Below, piece by piece: positions 19,190 through 30,900 of a stretch of DNA of 64,000 bases. How positions within the stretch are numbered: the first letter of the stretch is position 1; each line of letters starts with the position of its first letter. Location of the stretch: assembly GCA_945910005.1 (NCBI GenBank), contig OX246741.1:44495170-44559169 (forward strand), given 5' to 3'. This DNA is from Isoperla grammatica. Taxonomy: Eukaryota; Arthropoda; Insecta; Plecoptera; Perlodidae. The notes beneath the pieces are model-generated. The model searched no databases, was not told the DNA's origin, and saw nothing but the letters and a program-made list of their open reading frames with translations. The position numbers and the translations under genes were made by a program.

Positions 19190-20877
19190 GTCCGATTCAC
19201 ACAAAGTTATAAGAATGTCATAAGGTATAGGTATAGTTACAAGCCGTGTTGGGCTAAAGGGATAACGTACAAGGGTTCATACAAATGTGTCATTAGCAAT
19301 AGCAATTGGTATAAGACTGGTATAAGAGAGTTCAGATATTTCAACTTTCTTATGACGGACCAATCATGCGTTGAAACCTCACTTATAAAACGCCAAGGGA
19401 ATGCTAGCAACTTGAATCAATGTAACAGATGCTTTCATTGTAAATTATAAATCAAAACAATAACTCTCCGTATACATCCGGTTCACATCAATTATACCTG
19501 GTCTTCACTTGATACTTAAGTCTCCGATCTTAGATTTGAAAAGACTTAGATCACGTGAAGACGACGTCGCGAGTGACTTAGTTGGCAGTGGTCTTAGATC
19601 ACCATGGAGGGGGCTCTTAAGTCTGTCACAGCCTTGCACACAGCCTTCTCTGGACTGTCCGCGCAAAATAATGTATGTCCCGCCAATATTGCTGCTCTTT
19701 GAGATTAGGTTCGTGTTTGTAACTTACTGGTAGGCAGGCAGAGGTGGTTCCAAGTTTCATTTCATTTTGAAGTTTCATTGCATCTTTAAAATTACAAAAT
19801 GACCAAGTCAAAAGTGGCCTCACGCAAAAAAAATGTCGATAAAGAGGAAATTAAGGCTGTAATAACGATATGGTCTAGTGCCAAAATTCAAGTCCCGAGG
19901 CCTAGGCCCTTGGAGGCCAATCCCAACAAAAGTGCTCTGGACCTAGCTAGAGCTAGGCTATCTGCTCTAGGGGAAAAGGCGCCTAACAGCCTAGGCCTAG
20001 TTAGTTTAAACCCAAAGATATGGCCCAAGCCCAATCCCAACAAAACTTTCATGCTTACCGGTAGGCCTGGTCAAGATCAGTTTTAACAAACATAGGCTAG
20101 GCCTACATATAGCCAAGGCTTGCCCTAGCTACACGTTATAGTTTATGTCTGATTACGCCCTATTATGAGAGCAGGCCTCTAGGCCTACAAACCACGTTAT
20201 TGAGGCTAGGCTCACGCCACACATTGTAAGTAATTAATGTAATTTCTCATATCTTTTTAGGTTCATCGTGCTCGATAATTCAGTTAAGGCTCCGACTATG
20301 AAAGCACTACTCTAACCAGCTAAAACCATAAATGTCATGTTTGCAAATGTTTGCATGGGCGGTTTTTTTTTCACTGCCTTGTATAGGACTAAACCTCCGG
20401 TCCACTGCCTTGCATACTGAACATTTTCAGTAACGTGAAGACGCACATTACAAACTTAGTTTGTAATAACCTTAAGTGTATATAACACTAAGGTACAAGT
20501 GAAGACCAGGTTATAGACCTTGCATCCAGTGACTACGTGCAAAATATCTTCTCCCATCGGCGTCATTAATGATTTAACAACACAACAATAATAAATAATA
20601 ATAATTATTGTTTTTCTTATTATTTTTAACTATTGTTTTTAATTGTTTTCGATGCCGGTTCAAAACGTAAATAACAGCTGCGGGAAGTCAGCTGATTGAC
20701 AGCCAGCTGTAGTTACTTAAACTGCCGCCAGAGCAAGTCAAAGAAGCCTACACAAAAATGTAGCCTAATATATTTTCAGGAAAGTCTTTGGCATCCTAAG
20801 CTAATACCTTATACCACTTTCGTATACCCTATTCTTATTGCTATTGCAATACCCTATAACTTTGTGTGAATCGGACT
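19190..20877. mobile_element. Inverted-repeat element in intron 1, possibly TTAA target
   Basis: Tips GTCCGATTCACACAAAGTTATA and TATAACTTTGTGTGAATCGGAC are inverted. TTAA lies at 19186-19189 and 20878-20881, with one extra base on the right. It contains a second element at 19497-20510. No transposase is seen. Confidence 0.75.
19497..20510. mobile_element. Nested element, tips CCTGGTCTTCACTTG, TTATA duplication
   Basis: The tips are inverted (CCTGGTCTTCACTTG / CAAGTGAAGACCAGG), with TTATA directly on both sides (19492-19496, 20511-20515). The interior is rich in GGCCTAGGCCTA motifs. The open frame at 19799-20086 looks incidental. Confidence 0.75.
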
Positions 20878-22077
20878 TTAATATCCCTCCGTCTGTGCGG
20901 CCGCAGCCCAAGAGCTAGAATTATTATCCCTCGATTACTATTTGTTAAGCTACTTTCTTGTTTAATCCATGACATCCAGGCTGCCCATTGGTTGTTGCCA
21001 TGGTCAAAACAAGTTAATAGCCAACTTAATAATATTTATCTGAAGTTCATTATCTCCACCCCTTCCAGTCACTTGTAGTACACTAATGTGGCCTCTTACA
21101 GCCGGCGTAGTAGTCGTGGTCGATCAGGCCAAACAACAAACAACACCCATAGAATAGCCTGGTAAACAGAAAGGCAATGGAAGCAGAACGGGTTTGAAGG
21201 TTATCCCGATATCTAGAAATATATTATTAACATTTTATCTTTGTCTCCTAACTACGAAATGCTGTAAAGTTAGCTTAGTTTGATCATGTTATTCATGTTT
21301 GTTCTGAAACTTCTATTTATGTATGCCACGGTGGTACGCATTAAGAATATTGCAACTAACAACCAAATAACTGTACATGAATATTTTGGTTGCTCAATTT
21401 GCTAGAATATTTATATATCGGACCTCGACCATAATCTACTAAACTTGGTGTTTTGATGTAGGTAACAAATATATATATCTTGGCATTTATGGCTTTCCAC
21501 ACCAAAATGTAGGCCCACTACTTCCGTAGCCGTAAATAAAACTGACATTAAATGAAACATAATGAAAATATTATGTGTACTTTTAACAAAATCGTTCTCT
21601 AGAATTGTGTTTGTTAAAAAAATAACATGAAACATTTGAGTGTTTGCCTATACTTGGTGATAGTATTGCTAAACTCACTACAAGTGTTCCAATACTGAAC
21701 CAGAGAAGTTATAACATGGAGTTGTATCTTCAGGAGGTCTAGCTTCAATGGAACTTCCTGTTTCATTGAGGTACATCCGGCCGACGAGCGGCTGACGCCA
21801 TTTTGTTCCTTAAATTACAGCCTTCTGGATGAGTTTGAGGTTGACTCTGATTGATCATCTATTATTGACTCATCCAAGGCTGTGATCTGTCAAAACTGGT
21901 GACGAAATTAGCATCGTAGTCGCTAGCCCGGTTATTTCTCGTGGTGGTTTTTCACGCGACCGTCAAGCAATTATTATTCTACGGGAAGTCTAATGTGTAT
22001 TTAACGTTTAGATTTTTGCACTCGAATTTTGAAAAATACAAAATTAATGTAAGCTCATAGACTTCAACTGAAGTGCT
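20878..22077. other. Intron 1 sequence, nothing recognised
   Basis: No coding frame or repeat boundary that I can support. Confidence 0.5.
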
Positions 22078-22215
22078 AGGCCCTAGGCCTCCTAGGCTTA
22101 GGCCTATAGGGCCTCCTAGGCCTAGGGCCTAGTCCTATAGGGCCTCCTAGGCCTAGGCCTATAGGGCCTCCTAAGCCTAGGCCCTAGGTCTATAGGGCCT
22201 CCTAGGCCTAGGCCC
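22078..22215. repeat. Short tandem repeat of TAGGGCCTCCTAGGCCTA
   Basis: About four imperfect copies of a 30-35-bp unit (CTATAGGGCCTCCTAGGCCTAGG-like) in intron 1. The same AGGCCTA motif is scattered at 19890-20200 and 63600-63720. Confidence 0.8.
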
Positions 22216-22620
22216 ATAGTTTAACTTAATTTTATAATATCGTATTTCTTTAATCGAACACCAAAGAAAACAAAAACACGACGATTTGATATTTGTAAAC
22301 ATGCTACTAGGCGTAACAATTAACTCAAACAATAACGAATCAACAATTAACAGCTGTCCTTGACATTGACAACCAGGAACAAAATGCCTGCCACCCATAA
22401 TGCATTGCAAATCTCACTGCACTTTATACGATCACCGCTTACTACAGAGCTAGACATCCAGTACCGTAGGTACTATTATAAATCCATGGTTATAAACACA
22501 TTCTTATCCAAATACATTATTGATGCAATAAATTTATAAATTGTGTCTTGATAAGTTAATAAAGTTATATAATTCAAGATTGTGTTAGGCCTAAGATAAA
22601 CATATATTTTCTTTGTTTAG

Positions 22621-22822
22621 TCATTTGCGGATCATCCGGAGATGATGGTGTTGAGCCTACATATTATCGCATCATCAAAGGGGAGAAGGTTGACGATATT
22701 AAGATGTACCCCTACATGGCAGACTTTCAACTGTACAACACGCACTTCTGTGGCGCCACCATCATCAACTCGAGGTGGCTTCTGAGTGCTGCACATTGCG
22801 GTGTGGTTTGGGATAAGAACAA
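22621..22822 (+). CDS. Protease paralogue 2, exon 2 (activation site and His)
   Basis: The acceptor is TTTCTTTGTTTAG. It encodes the propeptide ending VEPTYYR, the activation start IIKGEKVDD, FCGATIINSRWLLSAAHC with Cys42, the catalytic His57 and Cys58, and GVVWDKNK. The donor AA|GTAGGT is taken two bases into a Lys codon, just before an in-frame TAG, and exon 3 completes that codon. IIKG replaces the common IVGG. Confidence 0.85.
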
Positions 22823-23175
22823 GTAGGTCCACAAACCAAGAATGGGTCATAAAAATTGTTTACTTTGAATTTCCTTTGGAATGTACAGGACTGCTATAGT
22901 AATGTAACAGCGAGATCCCAGAACAAATTGTCAAGGAGCACGGGTAAAAACATTCAACCCCCGTGGGCGGTTTCGTGAAGATATCATGGGGAGGGGTTTT
23001 TTCAAACATAAAATACTTCTACTTTTAGATGAATTACGTTCATAGTGTAACTCTGGTTTCCGTGACGTATAGTTTTGGTGACGTCACGAGATGGATGGTT
23101 ACTTCACAACTAAAAAAAGTGTCAATATATCCATTAGCTACGGACGGATTTCAGAAGCATTGGCAATCATAATAC

Positions 23176-25067
23176 TGTACTATTTCGAAAAAAAAGTACA
23201 CTTATATCTTTGTTTAAGCTTGTAGAATAATAATTTGGATAGTGCCAAGCTCTAAAAATAGGGGTTTACAAGTTATATATATAAAAAAAAAAAATGGCCG
23301 ACTCTCATTAGGTTTTTCCTATTTATCTTCACAAACGTACGTTTTTTGTCAAAACTTAATATGCCAAAAATTATTCCTAGAAAATTTCTTTACACACTTG
23401 ATACTAAAATATTTTCATAGAAAGTACTACTAACGACAAATTACATTTTTGTATGTGTGCATCTTAACTCAAATGTACAAAACTTGGCTCCCGTTTGCTT
23501 CTTGATGAAGCAACTGTGACCTAAGGGAGTAGTTTGAATCTCTTCTTTTAAGCTTATAAAATAATAATTTTGATGGTGCCAAGCTCCAATGACAGGCGTT
23601 TACGAGTTGCATGGGAAAAACAAAATGGCTGCCACTTCAGGTGGTTTTGGCAATTTATCTTCATAACCGTACTATTTACGACCAAATCTAACATACAAAA
23701 AAGATTCCTTGTAAAATTTTACACATAATTCATATTCGGGTATTTTCATATGATTTACCATTAATTTACCTACAAATTTAGATTTGTGTTTGTTTATCTG
23801 TACATAAATGTACAGCATTGGCTCCCCTGGGCTACTTGATGAAGCAAGTATGGACTATGGGAGTAGGCTCAATCTCTTCCTTTCAACTTATAGAATAATA
23901 ATTTTGATGGTGCCAAACTCAAGTATTAGGCGTTTAAGAGATACAAGTAAAAAAAAAAAAAAACAATTTAGAACTAATTTACATAGAGAAAATTTAATTT
24001 TTACGGTAATAGTCAGTCGTATAAAAATATGAAAATATCATATGAGTGTAAAATTTTACCAGAAATAATTTATTTTTTTACTAGATTTTGTCATAAAACG
24101 TACGGTTATGACGCTAAATTGGAAAAACTACCTATAGTGGTGGTCATTTTGTATTTTATGTGTAACTCGATAATGCCTCATATTTAAGGTAGGCACCATC
24201 ACAATTATTATTTTATAAGCTATAAAGAAGAGATTGAGCCTACTCCTATACTTGCTTTATCAAACAGCCGACGGATGTACATCTGAATACACCCTATTGG
24301 CGGGCATTTTGTTTTTTGCGAGTTTCACTTGAACGCCTTATACTTGAGTTTGGCACCATCAAAATTATTATTCTATAAGTTGAAAGGAAGAGATTGAGCC
24401 CACTCCCATAGTCCATACTTGCTTCATCAAGTAGCCCAGGGGAGCCAATGCTTGTACATTTAAGTACATACTAACAAACACAAATCTAAATTTGTAGGTA
24501 AATGGTAAATCATATGAAAATACCCGAATGTGAATTATATGTAGAATTTTACAAAAAATATTTTTTGTCATGTTAGATTTTGTCGTAAATAGTACGGTTA
24601 TGAAGATAAATTGCCAAAACCACCTGAAGTGGCAGCCATTTTGTTTTTCACATGCAACTCGTAAACGCAGCTTGGCACCATCAAAATTATTATTAAGAAG
24701 AGATTGAGACCACTCCCTTAGGTCACAGGTGCTTCATTAAGAAGCGAACGGGAGCCAAGTTTTGTACATTTGAGTTCAGATGCACACATACAAAAATGTA
24801 ATTTGTACGTAGGCCTAAGTAGTACGTTCTATGAAAATATTCAAGATCATTTGTGTGTAGTATGTTCTAAGGAAAATTTTTTTTGTATTAAGTTTTGACA
24901 AAAAACGTACGATTGTGAAGATAAATAGGAAAAACCTCACGAGAGTCGGCCATTTTGTTTTTTATGTATAACTTGTAAACGCCTATTTTTGGAGCTTGGC
25001 ACCATCCAAAATATTATTCTACAAGCTAAAACGAAGATATGAGTGTACTTTTTTTCGAAATAGTACA
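23176..25067. mobile_element. 1.9-kb foldback element, three sub-repeats per arm
   Basis: A long imperfect palindrome centred near 24120. Its tips are TGTACTATTTCGAAAAAAA and the inverse. Each arm contains about three ~330-bp modules marked by AGAATAATAATTTTGATGGT, GCCAAGCTC and an AAAATGGC motif. There is no transposase and no clear target duplication. Confidence 0.85.
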
Positions 25068-26037
25068 TGCATGTCTATGCATTACACTTGTGTTTAGCGG
25101 GCGCACAAAAACCGTGGCGCATTCTTGTCTTTAATACTTCACTAATACCAATCGCTTACAGATAAAATTATGAAAAACATTCACCGATAAGGCAACACTC
25201 TGAAATTTGTATACGTGTATGAATATGTTTGTAATGTTTTGATAATATATAGTTGGTCCATGGTTTTAGGTATTGAGAATATATTAATTTTATATTGACG
25301 ATAACGTTCGTACTATGTACGGTACATGAATAGTTGTGACAAGGCAATATTTATTAATGACACACAAATACATTTTATAATCATCATTTTCGTTGTCAGA
25401 CCAACCATTTGGCCGTAATTGAGCGATATTCAATGCAATGCGTAGTCAAAACTGGGGGCACCGCCCCCGCCCCCAGTCGCGGATATCGCTCTGGCACCAA
25501 AGTGCGCTAAATACTGTGAAACGTCATAAACACATTGGTATATGGTGCTATTCTCTTTCCTCGAAATTGCACAGAACTATGATTTTTTACACTTTGATGC
25601 TGGACTATTTAAAATGCGCGAAGCGGCAGCCGGCCAGCGATCTTGTATCCACGTGACGTTATGCGCAGGCCGGACGAGATCCGGCGCGCGGGAGTGCCAG
25701 ACCTAGGATATCCTTAGACTATGGGTTAGGTAGCTGTCCGCCACGATTTTGGCGACTTTGCCGGACTCATGGCATCAATTATAGTTTGCCGTGAGGACAG
25801 GGGTTCAAGTTCTTTTAGCCACGCCAGGCATGGTAACTGTGTCTGTAGGGGTTACACTTTATGTATATACACGATTGTAGTGTCGTGGATATAGGGGTTC
25901 AAATACCTGAAGACACAGTTTATTCCTGCTAATAGGGATATCGTTAAATGCAGACATGGTAATCGTGTCAACAGAGGTGGCCTTTTTTCCCATAACACAC
26001 TCCGTAATGTTTTATTTCGTCCTTCTGGGGTCTTAGT
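25068..26037. other. Intron 2 sequence, nothing recognised
   Basis: It contains a small GC-rich palindrome (GGGGGCACCGCCCCC) near 25453. No gene seen. Confidence 0.5.
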
Positions 26038-26574
26038 CCTTCAGCCCAGGACGTTTTGCTAACAAAGAAGGTCGACGCATTTTGACTTTGAAATATGATA
26101 AAACAACGTTACCTGAGTTGTAATTCATTAGGTACTTAGCTGGCAAAAGAGCCAAACACGCCGCCATCTTGGATTTGATATAATTGACATTAATGGATAT
26201 AAAAACCAAAGTGCTTGACCAATTTTAAAAAACTGAAGTATTTTAAATTTCATTTTCAATTCAAATGTATTTGTTTAGGAAATTTTCAAATTTTGTTATT
26301 ATATTTTATATTAAAAAAACATTTTCCTACTCAATGTTTTTAGTTTCGGAATGTTACGCTTATAACTTAAATATAAGCGTATTAACTGAAAAAGTACTTC
26401 ATGTAAACGTTTTTTTAGCTTTATTTAAAAAACAACGCTATCAAATTGAAGTCTCCAGTTAGATTACTTCCCGAGATATGCTTTTTTGAAGAGTCGCGCC
26501 GCCCTCACTTGCCGCGCTCGGCGCTGCCCAAGCCAGGCGCCGAGCGGTGCGCGTGCGGTCTGTAGTCTTTCCTT

Positions 26575-27631
26575 CAGTGGCGTAGGAACCGGGAGGGGGG
26601 GCAGGGGGGGCAATGCTCGGCCCCCAGTGGTAAAAATTAGTTTTCTAACGATATTTTCGGAGAAAAACTGTCAATAAAGAACACTACACTTATGAAGGAG
26701 CCTATAAGATTTCACCTGACAGCTGTAATGTTCAGTCAGTTAGGGTGAAGAAACTTATACTTCTTGAAAAGTCCAACCCTTTCTTTGTAAAATCACCCTA
26801 TCAACTCATGGGTTGCAAAACCTTTCGTTTAGCCAGCCCACGGATTTACAGGATATCGTAACGTTAATAAATAATGCGTCATTTTACACATATATTCTTA
26901 GCTAGCAAGTGTTTGTAATAGACAATTACAAAATTATTAATTTACATAGTAGGTTAAACCTACGCAACAATGTTGATGAAAGGTTAAAATACCGGAATAA
27001 AATATCTTAATACTAGATATTTTAATCTACCTTTTCAAAATAATACCTCAGATCGCTTCTAAGGCCATCTTGATGGCAAAAGTTCCGAAAAAAAATTGCC
27101 TCCGGCGGCTGGGGCTTCGCCCCAGACCCCAGACTTTCCACGCTAATACTGTTGATCGCATGTTGAGGAAAGGAAAGCCAAGGAAAGCCGAAACTCGGCG
27201 CCTATGGACACAACAGAGACTCAACACTCTATGCATCTGTAAAGCCTACCAAGATCATTTAGACCGTCTCGACATAATTCATGTTATGAATGACTTCATT
27301 GAAAGTTCAGCATGGGTTGTGATGTTTTTGGATTTGGTAAAATTGCAACGAGCAAGTAAATATTAACTACAGAATCAAAACACAACTTATTTTAGATAGT
27401 AAGCTTACGCCCATTTGTTATTTTATTTTTTTTAATATCCATATTTTATTTATTTTAGGGAGTTTTATTTTCAACTTTGATAGTGTTTTTTTTTTACTTG
27501 GATGCGAATGATGCAGTTTTCAATATTTAACTTACTCCCGCGCTTACTCTATTGATTACTGAATGATACTTACATGATGAAAGCTCTAACCCCCCCCCCC
27601 CCCCAACTTTCAAAACGTTCCTACGCGCCTG
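26575..27631 (+). mobile_element. hAT transposon relic, CTTTCCTT 8-bp duplication
   Basis: Tips CAGTGGCGTAGGAACC and the inverse of CAGGCGCGTAGGAACGT are characteristic of hAT. CTTTCCTT lies on both sides (26567-26574, 27632-27639). The opposite arm of the host element (near 30550) lacks it. G-rich and C-rich runs sit just inside the tips. It encodes a transposase C-terminus remnant. Confidence 0.92.
27217..27366 (+). pseudogene. hAT transposase C-terminal dimerisation-region remnant
   Basis: Within a 98-codon frame (27070-27366), residues from RLNTLCICKAYQDHLD through IIHVMNDFIESS resemble the end of hAT transposases (an RL-x-x-L core, then an acidic segment with a DFI-like helix). Most of the transposase, including the catalytic RNase-H-like core, is missing. 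Confidence 0.6.
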
Positions 27632-27639
27632 CTTTCCTT

Positions 27640-28475
27640 CACAGACTATCATCTGATAGATTATTTGAATTGAATTATTGCATTAGCTTTGGTTCAATTA
27701 CTTAAAATTTCAGAAATTTGCTTACCCCCTATTTACTTACCAAGCTCTGAGACAATGCTGGATGCAGCGTGCTATTTGTATTGTGAGTTGACCAACGAAA
27801 GGCAATCAATTCGTTACAATTTTCAGTTATTAAAAATGGTTTTTACTTTTTATGGATTAGGCATAAACGGTAACTGCTTACATTTTCTCATGCTTATTAT
27901 GATTATTTAAATAAACAAATTGCGTTTGACAATTTCCAGAGAAAACGTTTTTTATTTTACAAGTTGAAGTTTAAACAGATATTTACAATTGCCAAGAGAT
28001 TGGCAATGCGTCTTTTATATCCATGGACTAAAAAGTTAAACCATACATTTCAGTACAGGTTTTTACTCAATATCATATTATATAAGTGATTTCTCTAAAG
28101 CAATAACACAAACACCTCAGAGCAATGCTAGTGTTATAGCGCTAATAAAGTAGAGCCATATCTGTCACTTTACAACGTATTAGCTAAACAATGAGCACGG
28201 TATAAATGAAACTATGTCTTGTACACATTTAATATATTTACCATTGATAATCAGATATTAAATTAAAATTAGAGCATCTCTTAAAATCGCTTATTGAAGA
28301 TGAAGCAGAGAAACTAAACACAAACATTGTATTTATCACAAGCCAGTTGATTGATAGTGATTAGTGAACATTGCCTTGCCAGTCCATTCATGACACTTGC
28401 ATTGCATCACCAATATGCCAGAGCTTAATACTGAACTTGTTGAAGAAACTTACATGCGAATAATACCTCACGCTT
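27640..28475. other. Inner part of left arm and AT-rich interior
   Basis: 27640 to about 27850 matches the inverse of 30320-30530. The rest is AT-rich with no recognisable gene. Confidence 0.5.
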
Positions 28476-28936
28476 GTTGAATTCAGAGTTTTGTCCCCGG
28501 GGGGGCTATTTAAAATCCCGGGGGTGTAGACATCGAATGATCGAATGATCGGGGGGGAGGAGATTTTCAAAACCACTGCTGCTTCCACATCACTTTAACT
28601 AATGAACTGTCTTAGGCTTCTGATACACAAACACTACTTAATCGTGTATTGAAACAAAAAAATATGTTCAACAAACCACTTGATGCCCAGTAGAATTTGA
28701 GATGCAGTTTAGATAATCCTGGCCCTTCTCTGCTTTTTTATGCTTGTTTCAGCTCTTTTGTCACATACTTTTGTGACACACAGAAAAATGTATTTACTTA
28801 TTAAACCTTCAAAGCATTATTTCCGTGCCATTTCAAAATTAAGTAATATATAGAGCTTGTAGCCAATTCATTTCCGGGGGGGCGAATGACAATTCCCGAG
28901 GGGGCTTCACCCCCCCGGGATCATAGCTGAATTCAA
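28476..28936. mobile_element. 461-bp TIR element with CACGCTT duplication
   Basis: Tips GTTGAATTCAG and CTGAATTCAA are inverted. CACGCTT flanks at 28469-28475 and 28937-28943. G/C runs (CCCCGGGGGGG) lie inside both tips, as in the hAT nearby. Non-autonomous. Confidence 0.7.
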
Positions 28937-29317
28937 CACGCTTTCCATGTTAAAACGTTGAGCATGTTGAATTATAGTACATTCTTGTGATACTAATGTA
29001 ATTGTTCGTTTACTGTATTACTTTAAGATATGCAACGTGTAGGATTACACGAGCTCTGGGTAAGAGGTGGAGTTGGTGATTCAACATGGTTCCTCCCAAT
29101 TCACACATTGGCTACAATGGGTAACATGGACGATATTCTTCCTGCACATCACACTCAGCGCCCTGATTCTGAATGGGTGACGATGGCGGTTAACAAAACA
29201 ATTCGAAAACTTTTGTCATGTGTTGACACCATTATTGCGCATACCATTTTAAAAAATAATCAATATCCGACGATATGTTTTCATTAAAAAAATTTAAAAA
29301 ATTGGATTTGCTTCAGA
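28937..29317. other. Unrecognised sequence with an 85-codon frame
   Basis: A frame at 29030-29287 starts MQRVGLHELWVRGG and ends before an AT-rich stretch. I recognise no family; it may be transposon debris. Confidence 0.35.
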
Positions 29318-30289
29318 TTTTTTTTTTTGTAGGTTGGCATCTTCACGGATTTTGCTGGTTATGTTAAAAACATCTTAAAGTGTAGTAGTCACGAGTGTTT
29401 ACTGAACCTTTAAACCAAATCCGTCAAGCCGTTAGACCTGTGCGCGACGAACAAACTATTGCACAGAAACAAAATAATATGTGTTTACAAAATGGCGGTT
29501 AAAGTTACAACTTCAAACATTTTAACACAAGTTGAAATTAGTATTTTGGAAATAAATATAAAACAGTATTTAAATACGCCTATAATGTTAAAAAAAAAAA
29601 ATTAAAACTTGATTTTTAACTAATTAATTTTTTGTAGGGTGGCAACGTCACGGATTTTTCTGGTTTTGTTAAAAAAGTCTAGTTCAAAAAAAACAAAAAT
29701 GTTGAATTTAAATTTCAGACAAATTTGTTAAGCCGTTTGACCTGTGTGTGACAAACAAAACATTAAAACTCGATATTATTCACAAATTAATTTTTTGTAG
29801 GTTGGCATCTAAACGGATTTTGCTGATTATGTTATCAGCATCTAGATTTGCGGTCACGAGTGGTAACTTAAAATTTCATTACAATCCGTCAGAGCCGTTT
29901 GATCTGTGCGCGACAAAAAACCTTTATACACACACATAGACAAAGCGCCGATCGAGTTCAAATGAGAGATCCTCTCCGCTTTGCTACGTTCATCTAATCG
30001 TAACGTTATTGATATCAATCGATTTGTATTTCAAAACTGAACGAAAAATCACATCAAGTTTTTTCTGTAGCACGAACGGTGTAAACGTTATAAGCCAAAA
30101 CGTTCGGTGGAGTCGTGTGGCGGCGTCAGGTGGCGTCGCGACGCCACCGACGTCGTCGGCAGTAATTCCGCCGATGTAACCCTGGTCCAAAAACATAATT
30201 ATACATGCCTTTGCATAATTCCGTTTACCGCTATACTCTTTCACGAATAGCCTACGAGAGCCAAAATCGTACATCTTGCGCTTCTACTA
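29318..30289. mobile_element. Partial single-arm copy of the TAGTAG palindromic element
   Basis: It matches the right arm of 30901-34751, with repeated modules (TTTTTGTAGGTTGGCATCTT, CCGTCAAGCCGTTTGACCTG), a GGTGGCGTCGCGACGCCACC hairpin, and a true end GCGCTTCTACTA at 30289. Confidence 0.8.
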
Positions 30290-30900
30290 TATGGCTAACC
30301 CTTTTTTTTTTTTTTTTTTTTTTAATAACTGAAAATTGTAACGATGATTGCGTTTCGATGGTCTACTCGCAATACAAATCGCATGCTGCATCCAGAATTG
30401 TCTCAGAGCTTGGTATGTTAATAGAGTGGTAGTGGGGAGGGGGGGGGGGAAGGGGGGGTGAGTAAATTCCTGGAATTTGAAATAATTGAACCAAAGCTAA
30501 TGCAATAATTCAATTCAAATAAACTATCAGAAAATAGTCTGAGAACGAAAGACTACATAGACCGCACCCGCACCGCTCGGCGCCTGGCCTGGGCAAGCGC
30601 CGAGCGCGGCAAGAGAGCGTAGCGCGACTATTCAAAATTCAGTTCTCGGGACGTATTGTATTGTAGATAGAGGCTTGCATTTGATTGCGTTATTTTTTAA
30701 ATAGAGGTATGAAAAACGTTTACATGAAGTGCTTTTTCAGTTAATACGCGTCCATAAAAGCTATAAGCTTAACATTCCGAAACTAAATACATTGGGTAGG
30801 AAAATGTTTTTTAAATGTAAAATAATATAATATTAAACTTTGGAAATTTTCTACACAAATACATTTTAATTGAAAAATGCAATATTTTAAAATTGGTCAA

